Below, in pieces: positions 23,260-33,454 of a DNA stretch of 64,000 bases; the first letter of the stretch is position 1; the number at the start of each line of letters is the position of its first letter. This DNA is from Dactylonectria macrodidyma (Eukaryota; Ascomycota; Sordariomycetes; Hypocreales; Nectriaceae). Below the pieces are notes generated by a model. The model was not told the DNA's origin and made no database searches. It was given only the letters and a program-made list of their open reading frames with translations. Location of the stretch: NCBI GenBank assembly GCA_020744425.1, contig JAGMUV010000002.1, positions 3,392,501 through 3,456,500 on the forward strand, in the 5' to 3' direction. Both the position numbers and the translations under genes were made by a program.

Positions 23260-24296
23260 ATGGCCGCGAGATCAGCCTCCATCATTCGACGCTCCCTTCT
23301 CTATGGTAAGAAACCCTCTCCTCGATTTGGCAATGTCACACTATTCCAACATTGGCTAACACGCCCAATCCCACAGTCCCGGGCTCGTCCCAGAAGATGC
23401 TCACAAAGTCCCTGGGCCTGCGCTCCGACAACGTCACCTACGACCTCGAGGACTCGGTGACGCCGGGCCTCAAGGCCGAAGCCCGCTCCAACCTCCGTGC
23501 CCACATCGCCGGGCTGGACGCTCGGCCGGCCTCCATTGCCGAGCTCGCCGTGCGCGTCAACGCTGTCTCGACGCCGCACGCCCTGGCCGACCTCTCGGCC
23601 CTCGCCCCGCTGCCCCGCGTCGATGCCGTCGTCGTCCCCAAGGTCAACTCGCCCGCCGACCTCACCTTCGTCACCGACGTCCTGCGTCACGTCGCCCCGG
23701 ACCGCCATGCCTCCGACGATGCCCCCAATCCCATCCGCATCATCGCCCTCATCGAGTCTGCCCGCGCCGTCATGGACCTGCCTACCATAGCCAAGGCCTC
23801 GCCCTACCTGAGCGGCTTCATCTTCGCCGCCGAGGACTTCGCTCTTGACCTCTCTCTGACCCGCACGCCCTCCTTGACCGAGTTTCTCTATGCGAGGTCA
23901 GCCATTGTCACTGCTGCCCGTGCCGCCGAGTTGCCAAGCGCCATCGACCTGGTCTGCACCTCGTTCCGTGGCGATCAGGGTATTCGCACCCTCGAGGAAG
24001 AATGTGCCGGCGGTAGGTCTCTGGGCTTCAATGGGAAGCAGTGTATCCATCCAAGCCAGGTTGAGACTGTTCAGCGAATGTTTGCTCCAGACCAGCAAGA
24101 GGTTGAGTGGGCCGTGAGGGTCTCCATCGCCAACGAAAAGGCCGACACTTTGGGACGGGGAGCCTGGACTCTCGACGGCAAGATGATTGATGCTCCCGTC
24201 GTCGGCAAAGCCCACGCCGTCATCGCCAAAGCTGAACAGTGCGACTTTGACGTTCAGGCTTTACGAAAAAAGTGGCAGGACCAGGAACCAGAATAA
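23260..24296 (+). CDS. Citrate lyase beta-like (CLYBL/HpcH-HpaI family) protein, probably mitochondrial
   Basis: Exons 23260-23305 and 23377-24296 give 321 residues; the intron is 71 nt. The splice falls inside RRSLLYVPGSS, the N-terminal signature of the citrate lyase beta/malyl-CoA lyase TIM-barrel family. Further family features are YDLEDSV, IALIESARAVMDL, FAAEDF (metal-binding Glu/Asp) and the late FNGKQCIHPSQV. Mammalian CLYBL is a mitochondrial citramalyl-CoA lyase that also has malate synthase activity. The short Arg/Ser/Ala N-terminus here is compatible with mitochondrial import. The substrate cannot be told from sequence: citramalyl-CoA, malyl-CoA or another beta-hydroxyacyl-CoA are possible. 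The coding sequence is markedly GC-rich with C-ending codons. The stop lies only 27 bp from that of the convergent gene on the minus strand. Confidence 0.88.
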
Positions 24297-24323
24297 ATAT
24301 CAGAGCTAGCATGGCCTCTCTAT

Positions 24324-26828
24324 CTATATCCACTTCTCAACCTGACGGAATTCATCTGCACCATGTTTCATGGGCCAATCTGGATGCCAGAACAAATACT
24401 TTTCCGTCTCCTCTCTGCTGTAGTCCGCATCATGTCTAGGTCCATAACCCCCAAGGCTCTGGCTGTCTTTGTCATCATTCATCCTGTGCCAGTATTGTGC
24501 CTCTTCCTCATTTATCAAAGCCTCGGCCTCTATCCGCTTGATGAACTGTATCGTGCTCTCATCAGACCCGCCTCGGGCTGATGACTGCAACTCAAATAGC
24601 GGCACCTCTTCGTCGGCCAGTTCAAAGTTTCTCAATTGCCAAGGTTGAGAAACAGGGAGCGAGTGATACCCCATGGTGGCAGGGTCAGTCTTATGCCCAT
24701 CGCCTCGTGAAGAGGCCCGCCTTGATAAGCCATCACCAGAGGAGAAGTCCAAAGTCACCGAAGGCTCATAGAAATCATGATTGCTGAAAGGCACTTCTAT
24801 GTTGTGAGGTGCCGGTTGACTGGGTGTGTGGCCGTGCCAGAAACTCGGGTTTATGTTTTCAGCGCCGACATTGTCCTGTCTGAGAAAGCGAGACAACCCA
24901 TTCAATTCCCGTAAAGGGTCGAAAGAAGCGCTTGGAGCCGAGTCAAACCAATTTCCAGAGTTAGCCATATCGAAGCTGATCGGGCTTGTGCGATCTGGAA
25001 CCCTGTCTAGGACCTTCATCGCCTTGAAAGACGATGGGAGTTCTTGAGATTGTGCGGTGTCGAGGCGAACGTCAGAGTACAAGCCACTCGGTTGATTAAG
25101 ATACCCTATGTCTGCATCCGCGATGGCTTCCTGATGTTGAATGGGAGCTTCAGATGGAGGCTCTAGACGATACCACCTCGATGGCGGCAACCTGGGAGTC
25201 ACCATGGTGCCCTTGTCCTCATATGTGGGTAGGCGGGGCCTGGGATCTGTGTTTCCAAAGCCCTTTGCTAAGCCATCAACGCATTGTCCATCTTGTGATT
25301 TTGGGTTTCTCTGCATGATCCTTGAAGGCTCAACAATCACTCTTGTACCATCATAGACCCCCGACTGGATTAGCACCCTTCTTATGTTTTCTGGTGTCTG
25401 GGAAGCGGTGACGGATTGTGGGATAATTGATCCAGTGGAAGGCTCTCGTTGGGGATTGACAGGATCATCGACAGGCGCAGAAAATATTGTCAACTTTCCC
25501 TTGTCAACCTTACTGGCCAAGTCACCACCATTATCGTGCTTCAGCTGTTCAGGTTGAGGAGCTTGTTTCGCCTCTGTATGATTGGTTGCATGGGCACTGC
25601 CATTTGGTTGACAGGTCGTAAGTTTTGGACGAAGATTGCAACTTGAAGATCTGTCAAAGACGGACGAGGGGCGGGCTTCTCTGGGGTGTCCCGTGGAGTT
25701 ATTTTCTGGGGCGAGAACGTGATCGTAGTCTTGATGAAGATTTGTCAAAGAGCAACCGCCATATTGTTCTTCCACCTCGAAGCCGCATTTGCTCTTTCTA
25801 GCTTCAACCTCCCGTGTTTCTAGGAAGCTCATGTTATTAAAATCAAGATCACTCACTGCGTTTGTTAGGGCGGAAAGTTGCAGAGTATCAATGATGCCGG
25901 ACGTACGTTTGTTTGGATGGTTGGAACTTTTGCCATTCAAGAATAGACCAGCAGTTAAGTCGGTTTTCATCTGGAAAATTGTTAACATTGCCTCAGTCGG
26001 ATGGACCCTAATAAACTTAACACTCACTATCAATCTCTTGTCTGAAATAGCCGCAGATGCGAAGTTGTCAAGAACATCCCGGCTAGACCGAAGTTGATGT
26101 CGAAGAGCACGAGATCGCTGCTTCTTTGCACGCCCTTTCGCATCGTCTTGAACAATATCCTTTTTCATCTCATAGCGGCTGACACGAGTTTTGCGTCTCG
26201 TCCGCTTTTCGAATACGGATTCGCGGGATAGAGAACTCCGAGAGACTTCAGATGGCCATCGCTTCCTGGTCTTTTGTTCTGCATGGTTTGTGAATTTGGC
26301 AGCGCGATGGGACCGTGTGTCGGAACTGGCGCTAGCTCGTGAGCCAGCGGGACTTGTAACGATGGTCAAGTCGTCGTGGAAGTGCCGTGTCTTCTGTTGG
26401 AGTTTGGTGCGGTTGTCAAGAGCAATCCGCGCAACTGGGAGGTTGTGAGGCTGCCAGCTTGATTTGTGCTGTTGGTAGTCGTCGCCATAATTTCCATCAT
26501 CCGATCGTGACGTTAATGGTGTAGCCTCTTTTTGGCAATCGCGGACTTGATTCAGCCATAATTCAACATAGAAACTACCATTTGAGTTGGCAGCGGGACG
26601 ATTCTTGGTAATTTCGTCAAAGGATGGGGGGCGATTCCTGATTCGCGAGCGGTGATGGCGACTATGATGCCGCCGTGGAGATTTCATGGTACCAAAAGAA
26701 GAGAGAATCCAAGGAATTGGCGACGCAAGGTTGGCAGCCCGGTGCTGCAGAAAGTGTTTGAGTTGTCTAGGTGAGAGACCATTGTCATAGACAGGTGAGC
26801 TAATCTGGTGTCCTTGGTTCTCTGCCAC
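24324..26828 (-). CDS. Unknown 815-residue basic/Ser-rich protein
   Basis: The minus-strand frame from ATG 26828 to stop 24324 is open throughout (834 residues). It contains a likely 57-nt intron at 26027-25971 (GTGAGT donor, TTAAC branch, TTTCCAG acceptor). Removing it keeps the frame and gives 815 residues, joining KRLI to MKTDL. The N-terminal third is very basic (RRHHSRHHRSRIRNR) and includes a hydrophobic patch NGSFYVELWLNQV. The middle is disordered. The C-terminus is acidic to aromatic, with IKRIEAEALINEEEAQYW and a final HPDWPMKHGADEF. No transmembrane segment, zinc site or named domain is visible. Codon use is less GC-biased than in the neighbour at 23260. I do not recognise the family; a nuclear role is only a guess from the basic clusters. 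Confidence 0.72.
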   Translation of the reverse strand: MAENQGHQISSPVYDNGLSPRQLKHFLQHRAANLASPIPWILSSFGTMKSPRRHHSRHHRSRIRNRPPSFDEITKNRPAANSNGSFYVELWLNQVRDCQKEATPLTSRSDDGNYGDDYQQHKSSWQPHNLPVARIALDNRTKLQQKTRHFHDDLTIVTSPAGSRASASSDTRSHRAAKFTNHAEQKTRKRWPSEVSRSSLSRESVFEKRTRRKTRVSRYEMKKDIVQDDAKGRAKKQRSRALRHQLRSSRDVLDNFASAAISDKRLIVSVKFIRVHPTEAMLTIFQMKTDLTAGLFLNGKSSNHPNKRTSGIIDTLQLSALTNAVSDLDFNNMSFLETREVEARKSKCGFEVEEQYGGCSLTNLHQDYDHVLAPENNSTGHPREARPSSVFDRSSSCNLRPKLTTCQPNGSAHATNHTEAKQAPQPEQLKHDNGGDLASKVDKGKLTIFSAPVDDPVNPQREPSTGSIIPQSVTASQTPENIRRVLIQSGVYDGTRVIVEPSRIMQRNPKSQDGQCVDGLAKGFGNTDPRPRLPTYEDKGTMVTPRLPPSRWYRLEPPSEAPIQHQEAIADADIGYLNQPSGLYSDVRLDTAQSQELPSSFKAMKVLDRVPDRTSPISFDMANSGNWFDSAPSASFDPLRELNGLSRFLRQDNVGAENINPSFWHGHTPSQPAPHNIEVPFSNHDFYEPSVTLDFSSGDGLSRRASSRGDGHKTDPATMGYHSLPVSQPWQLRNFELADEEVPLFELQSSARGGSDESTIQFIKRIEAEALINEEEAQYWHRMNDDKDSQSLGGYGPRHDADYSREETEKYLFWHPDWPMKHGADEFRQVEKWI

Positions 26829-29242
26829 ATTCCTTCCTTAGGGTTTTGTTTCGCAGCCAGAAGTCTCCAAAGAGAAGGAACGAAACTCAAGTGCCTCCCC
26901 AAAGTGAGACACCAAGGTACCAAAATACCTAGGTAGGTACCTATCTACCTAGGTGCTTCTCAACTGGGTGGCAACTCCTGTACCTACCCTCAAGGAAAGG
27001 CGGACTTCCAAGGGCTCCTTCCCGCTACCAGGAACAGCCATAGTGGTGTTCTATTTGACCTTACCTGAGGATCCATCAACGACCCGGGAGACAGGGGTGG
27101 GCAAGGATAATCAGGTAGAACTTGTTTCCATCTATCTCTTGCTGTCTCGAAGCATAGCAACTCTCGTAGGTTTTGTTGCCAATGTAGCCGTTAAGGTCGC
27201 GGCTGGTTGATAGTTTTGTGTTTCGGATAACTTTGGTCTGGAAAGTCGCCAGAGTTCCACCTCGCCTAAGGTGGTAGCTGACATGGGCTGAACCTGCGCC
27301 ATAAAACCTCCACCTGCATGAAAAAGACGGGACTGACATGGGCGGACACGGACAGTTCGTATTTCTGAAAAACTCCGAGTCCCTGAATGAACTACTTACG
27401 CGGGGGGGAGGGGCTGGCTTGGCATTGCATACACACATGTACGTACCTATCTGCCTAGGTAGTCCCTAGGCGCCTACCTATGTAGGTAGTAGAGAGAGAG
27501 TTACCCCCTTCGTAGGGGGCGCAGCAACAGTGCTAGACCGACGAGAGTAGCTAGGAGCGGTGTTTGGATATCAGCCAAGGTAGCATCGCATCACTGCTTG
27601 ATCTAGCATGTCGCTGCAGGGCTGGCCTTGGCACGACATACATTGCGGGCCTGGGATTCAAGTAAAACGCTGCGCAACCGACCTTCTTCGATTCTATGAT
27701 GCTGCGATACTGCGATGCTGCGATGCAATCATGCGGAGTCGCAGACGCTCTGTCGGTTGTGACGCGTTGCCATTTTCCATGGGATGTGCCGCTCTGTGCT
27801 TGGCACAGTCATGTTTCAGTCTCGTACGTACCTACTAGGCGGGGCCAAGTTGAGCGACCACGTCTTGTTACTCCCCCGCTTTCATCAGGACTCTCCAACC
27901 CAACGCCCGACTTTGCTCCTGAGATAGGTACTGGCGATACGTTGTGACATAATACCTGCGATTTACTCAGCGGGGTTGGACGCGGGCCTCTGCGCTGGAG
28001 GGGTCTGACACGCTTCCAGAACTCTGTCAATGCCACAGTTCATGTTGATGACGGGCGATAGCGCATGACCCTTGACTATATTCTAAACGAACCCCGCACT
28101 GCCTCATGCTGTCGGCCCTTTAGCCCGCGCAACAAAGCCGACAAAGGACAGATTGAATGCTCCGAACACATAATTATTGCCATGTCGCAGCTTTGGAAGT
28201 CGACGTCCGCCCCTGAGCTGCGGACTCCACTATTGACGAGGGGCGGATACAGCGCCTGGCGAGGGGGCTGCCTGTCTCAGGCAGGCATTGTGAGGGAGGT
28301 GCTGGGGTGGGTAAGGGAACAAGATGGCGCCCTGGCATGCAAGCTGCAGGTTGGACAGATGTTCATGAGCTGTCACAACCAGGGGAGTCGATTTAAGTCT
28401 GGTTGGGTGGTTGAGTTGAGCCGAGTCGAGTCAACTAAAAGCCTGTTGGACGACGGGATGTAGGCACTAGGAAAGGATGTTGGACGGGACGCTGGAAGGG
28501 AAGTTGGACGTCAGATGTTGCCAGCAGCAGTGGAGGCGGGGATGCAGCTCAAGCCGCAAGATGCACTCGAGGACCGGCTCAATCCGAAGCTGGCGTGGGA
28601 AACAAACCCCGGGTTGTGGATCTCGTGGTGAGGAGGTTCTGGGCTTGATGCCAGAAGCGATTGCAATACGCCAGCGCCTGCGATAGGTGGGAGGCCGTAA
28701 CGGGTCCAAATGGCTGCCCCTCTGCCCTCTCCGTCCTCTCCGCCCTCCGTTAAGCTACCCAAGCCAAGCCGCGCATAAGCAGGGGAGCAGGGGCTTGGCA
28801 GGCAGCGAATGGCAGCGTGCCAGAATGATGGGAACAGGGAAACGTCCTTGGGAGACACGCTTGGCTTGGCTGTCGAAGGGGTAGCTTCGAGGGGCGGCTT
28901 TGATCCAGAGCGGCACCCGTGTGATTTGAGTTAGGCCCGTAGTTGCTTGGCTTCTTAGCTCGATAGCTTACCTTGCCACCTGTGGGGATGTGTGCGTGAG
29001 TGCGTGAAGATCGTGAGGTGCGCGAGTGAGAGTGGTCGTCATCAGAGACCCGCATGAGCGTCTTCTCATGCCGTTTGGGGCCGTTTGGGGTCCTTTCTTG
29101 GGCGAAGCTCCAACGTCGGGCAAGTCAGGGCGGATGTTCGTACGGGGGTTGGTGGAGGGTGTGGAGGAAGAGGGGTGGAGGGGGAGGGGCCGGTTGGTGG
29201 TGGGCGATGATGTTGCAGTGCTGTACTCCGTAGGTGCATACA

Positions 29243-29323
29243 GGGACCACACTGGTCAATCACAGTGAACCACACTGGACCACACTGCGCCATGCACTGG
29301 TGAACCGCACTGAACCACAGTGG
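29243..29323 (+). repeat. Imperfect CCACACTG/CCACAGTG repeat cluster
   Basis: Eight or so short copies of (A/C)CACACTG or its near-inverted form CACAGTG occur in 80 bp, spaced irregularly by 2-8 nt. The mixture of CACACTG and CACAGTG produces many potential short hairpins. Confidence 0.6.
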
Positions 29324-29871
29324 GCATTGGGTTGCCTGCCCCCATGAGCTGCTGCTTGCTGTTGCCCTGCACAGCTGGGTGTGAGTGTGTGTGCCCCATG
29401 CGTGTCCGTCCCATGCGAGTCCATCCCATGCTTGCTTCTCCCGTCTGAAGCTTGTTTGGAGACGTGCCCCTGCCAATGCCCACATGGAGGGCCGCTCGAA
29501 ACGGCCATGGGCCCCCAGCCTGTCTCCAGTCGCTGACCGTCCTTCTAGGCACTGCCTCGACGAATGAGCCCACCAGCGGGATCGACGAGGGAGCTCGCTC
29601 GTGCGGGTGCTATACTTACCTTGGTAGGTACTGTATGTGTGTAAATGATGGAAATGAAAGCTGGAGCTGGGACAAAGAGTGTGCTAGAGCGAGTACCTAA
29701 GGCGGCTGCCCGACATCAGCCTCGTCCGCTAGCCCCATCAAACAAACGCCTGATTAGCGAAATATCTCGCATCGGGCACAAGACGCCACTCCAACTCGAC
29801 GAGACACCCCTGGCCCAGGCATCGTCATCCAACCCGACGCCAGCAGCACCAGCTCCAGTAGTCAATCCTCC

Positions 29872-29960
29872 AGAACGCACCAGTTCCAGGACGCACCAGT
29901 TCCCAGTACATGCGCACCATTTTCAGCACTTACGCACCAGTCCAGTACGCACCAGTACCC
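29872..29960 (+). repeat. ACGCACCAGT repeat cluster
   Basis: At least five copies of (A)CGCACCAGT or one-base variants, separated by CCAGTA/TTCC spacers. It is non-coding by all appearances and lies about 800 bp upstream of the RRM gene. Confidence 0.65.
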
Positions 29961-30722
29961 ATCCGGACGCCAATATTCGTACCTACCTCCCTCCCTTCCT
30001 CCCTAAGTAGGTAGGTACCTACTGACAGTGCTGACCTGTGCTGTCCCTGACCTGCAGCGCGTGCGCATAGGTACATACATAACCTCGCTGGCCACATCTC
30101 CGCTCCAAGAAGGCCCGCTTGACCTTCGCATTCTCCTTCATCTCGCCTTGCTCCCGTGTTCCTCCTGCACTCCCACCGTCCCGCATTTGTCGCAACTCTT
30201 CATCCTATTTCCAAGGGCCTTTACTTGTCCACCTAACTTACCCTCTCGCATCTCGCTCCTTGCACACTCGCAACGCAAAACCACCGCAACACCCCGGCAA
30301 CCAGCGCGTTATCTCGATAATCGGCGCTCACAGCTCATCTATTGCTTCCAAACGCACAAAATCATAGGTTCGTCTCACCATGTTCAGTCCTCCCTTCCAC
30401 ATTCACATGCAGTGCCCCGCGACCTTTGCTCTCACCCTGCCGCGTCTCGTTTGGAGGCGGAGTACTGGCTCCTCGTCGCAGCGCTGAGCGCTCTCGCGCG
30501 GGGGAGGGAGGCGCCCAAGTGGCCCGTCTCTTTTTCCCGTTTTCCTAACGAACGTGCACCATGCGCACCTTTTCTCCGTCCTGCATCGTTCTTCAGCTTC
30601 TCTCCATTCGCAATCCATCCGCAACCGCATTCAGAACCCTTTTTCCCGCCAGCTGCTGTGCGCTTAGAACAAGGAGAACTTGAGTTGAGATTTCGAGTAG
30701 GCTCAGACCCCCGCTATTCATC

Positions 30723-31659
30723 ATGTCGAAGCTTTTCATCGGGTACGTTTCACCAGTTACACCAGTCGCACCACACACCAGTCACCAGCCGCACCTGTGC
30801 TCTGTGTTCTGTGTTCTGCATTCCGTCTTGTGTCAGTGTATCTTGACATCGTTCATCGCTGACCCAATCCAGCGGCCTGGCATGGCACACCGAGGAAGGT
30901 ACTCTGCGCCAGAAGTTCGAGGAATTCGGCCCCGTTGAGGAAGCTGTACGTATACCTATCTATGCCTGCCTTAGGTTCTTTGTTGGGTGCCTTCCCGAGC
31001 TTCTTATGGGCGGTGGGTGGTTCCCCCCTCGCCCGCTAGAAATTGTCCCGGTGACGGGTTTTTGAATCGTTTCTAATGTCGGACATGTAAAGGTTGTTGT
31101 CAAGGACCGTGATACTGGTCGCAGCCGTGGCTTTGGATTCGTGCGATTCACCCAAGATGAGGATGCCCAGAAGGCGATTGCCACCATGAACAACGTCGAG
31201 TACGTACATCTCTCGTCCCATCTCCTAATCGGTCCAATGCCGTTTCTTCATCAATCGGGATCTAATTGCACACAGGTTTGACGGCCGAACCATTCGTGTT
31301 GACAAGGCTTCTGACAACGGCCCCCGAGGCGGCTTCGGCGGTGGTCGTGGAGGTGGCGGCGGCTATGGCCGGGGAGGATACAACAACGCGCCCATGCAAT
31401 ACGGTGCCCCCTCTGGCTACCAGCAGGCTCCTCCCCCCAACATGTACGCTCCCCAGTACGGCCGTGGTTACCCCCCTCAGCAACCCGGGTATGGAGCTCC
31501 TCCTCAAGGTACGCTTACGATGAGAACGTTCTAACGATATTCCGATCTGACAGTGGTGATTCAGGGTATGGTGCCCCCCAGCAATACGGCGGATACTCCG
31601 ACCCCTCTCAGCAACCGCCTGCCCAGCACCAGCCCCCCCAGGGTGGTCGTGGATACTAG
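30723..31659 (+). CDS. Glycine-rich RRM RNA-binding protein
   Basis: Five exons, 30723-30742, 30873-30945, 31093-31199, 31276-31508 and 31565-31659, give 175 residues. One RRM is present, with RNP2 LFIGGL at residues 4-9 and RNP1 RGFGFVRF at 43-50. These motifs are assembled across introns 1 to 3, which supports the splicing. The C-terminal half is low complexity: an [10 protein letters not shown] stretch at about 84-101, then Tyr/Gln/Pro repeats ([21 protein letters not shown]). This is the architecture of small glycine-rich or cold-inducible RNA-binding proteins, which bind mRNA in stress and RNA metabolism and tend to phase-separate. The first coding exon is only 20 nt. A long pyrimidine-rich leader precedes the ATG. 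Confidence 0.92.
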
Positions 31660-32373
31660 TCGGCCAAGGATGAGGTCAAGTGTGGCGTGCGCCATCACTA
31701 GACAAGACCGTCGGTGGGAGAGGGTGGATTGAAAAGGAGAACCGCAGAGGATCGATGACTACGAACGAATTTCCGCACTTGGCTTTGCGAATCCTTTGTA
31801 TGACTGGAACGATCAAGCATCGGTGAGCATGTTTGATGCAAGACTATACCCGGATACCTCGGTTGAAATGTGGTGAAGGCTGCCAAACCATTAACGACGT
31901 TTTGTTGCGGTTGCCGCGAAGGGAGCGCGGCCGAGTCATGACTTTTGTGCTTGGTTTACTGAATCATTTGGATGTGAATCGCGACCTCCTCTTTTTTCCT
32001 TTCTTTGTGTATGTGTGTGTGTCGTTTCAATCTTTGTTTTCTCTTTTCGTTCATTCACTCGTTCATTCCCTTATCATCTTCTTGTGAAATTACAGTTACG
32101 GAAGGTTGGCGGCCAGTGCTGGGTGGGTAGATGGATCAAGTTGAGAGCGCAGTTGCTCAATGCTATCTGTCTGGCATAGGAACGGAGGCGACGGCTGGAC
32201 AAAACTGACGACTGCGATGCGAGTATCGAAAGGAAGAGGCGAATGGAGGGGCTGGCAAAGGGCGTGGAGCTGCAAGCATTTCATCTTCCTCACTATCCGT
32301 CATTCAATCATGTGCGTGTGTCTGCTCATGTATCTGTGCGTGTATGCCTGTGTGTCCGTGTGTGCTCTCTCCT
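31660..32373. other. Convergent 3' intergenic region
   Basis: Contains the 3' regions of the RRM gene (+) and the ChaC gene (-). T-rich with GT-rich patches (about 32000-32020 and 32320-32365). No exon is supported. Confidence 0.5.
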
Positions 32374-33454
32374 TTACGAGGTTCCCCTTTCAATTTCTTC
32401 CGCCTCCTCAGTACTGGCCTTTTGCCTGAATTCATGGTCTGGCGGAGTTGGATTCAGGACTTTGGCTGAGTCTTCGCAGTTGCCCTCGAGTTGCCTGACG
32501 CGGCGGGCGAGATCGCTGACATGGACATCGCTGCTGTCGGAAGCCAAGTCCTGAAGGGCGGTATCCAGGTTGAGCAGGTAGTCCTTGTTGAGCCCGCTGG
32601 GACCCTGGCTGTGGAAGATGTGCTCGGCAAGCTTCTGGGGATCCTGAGGGCCGACGAACTGTTCGTTGTCTGGGGTGCCGATGTAAACGAGAGTGCGGAT
32701 GGTATCAGAACCGTCGGCGGGCTGGAAGGGGGCGTAGTGGATGGAGTAGCCGTTAATCTCGCGGATGTCGAGGTATTCCTTGACCTCGGCCACCTTATCT
32801 GGGATGATGCGGTAAGCTACGCCCCAGACCCGCTCCGGCGACTCGTGATGATCCATCAACTCCTCCCAGTACGACCTCTCGATGAGGGTTACGACGCGAC
32901 CGGGCGCCTCCGGGGTGCCTCGGTGGTCCTGACTGGAAGTCACGGATGAGGCATCAGCGACTGGTATCTCTCATCTTGCTAGGTATCTGGTCCACTGTGG
33001 CCCGAGATTGGGAATTGGGTCATTTGCTTCTTCATACCTGGCCTATGAAGAGAAAACAGGTCAGCATCTAAAGTCAGAAGACGGGGAACTGATAAGAACC
33101 AGACCTGCCAAAACCGACGAACATAGCCGGTGACATATCCGGGGATCCTTGTGTCTGTGCACATCATGGGGATATCAGCGACGTCGGTGTGGACGGAGCT
33201 ACTCCGCAGTAGTGAGGAGTGGGCGCTGTTACCAAAATGTGGCGGAGGTTTCCATATTAAGCTTCTACAAGTTAGAAGGAATAGGTGAGTTATAATATCC
33301 CATCGGTGAGCGAGTTAGGAGGATAGGGGACCAGTGAGTCAATATGAGTTGAAGAAGGTCATTCCCTAGCTTAGTTGGGGAAGGGAAGCGTTTGCTATAC
33401 ATACCCGTAGCCATATAACCAGAATTCTGCGGAAGATGTAGCGTCAACAGTCAT
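32374..33454 (-). CDS. GCG1: ChaC-type glutathione-specific gamma-glutamylcyclotransferase
   Basis: Five exons on the minus strand are proposed: 33454-33405, 33264-33233, 33154-33105, a 5-nt exon 33042-33038, and 32932-32374. They total 696 nt (231 residues). The splices assemble the family substrate loop YGYGSLIWKPPPHF (about residues 14-27), then GYVRRFWQASQDHRGTPEAP and VWGVAYRI. The catalytic Glu is probably E104 in LDIREINGY. Family members (Gcg1 in yeast, ChaC2 in animals) cleave glutathione to 5-oxoproline and Cys-Gly in the cytosol. The 5-nt exon supplies Ala and part of Ser in FWQASQDHRG. Without it the RRFWQ-to-DHRG spacing would be wrong or shifted in frame. It has a TTCATAG acceptor, a GTATGA donor and a CTGAC branch point upstream. 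An internal start at 32943 would lose the active-site loop. Confidence 0.87.

Larger units (their letters stand above)
26829..30722. other. Intergenic desert of 3.9 kb, repeat-rich
   Basis: No gene is supported. The region is rich in ACCTAGGTAGGTA-type palindromes (26923-26956, 27438-27492, 29617-29635, 29977-30020). It also holds imperfect CACACTG/CACAGTG repeats (29243-29323), CCCATGC-type repeats (29395-29435) and ACGCACCAGT repeats (29872-29960). From about 30110 a pyrimidine-rich stretch leads to the ATG at 30723 and is probably the leader of the RRM gene, possibly containing an untranslated intron. Confidence 0.55.

Noticed and set aside
32933..32943. Start of the ChaC protein at 32943
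   Set aside because: It is not an ATG and would omit the YGYGSLIW active-site loop. Upstream exons restore the full domain.
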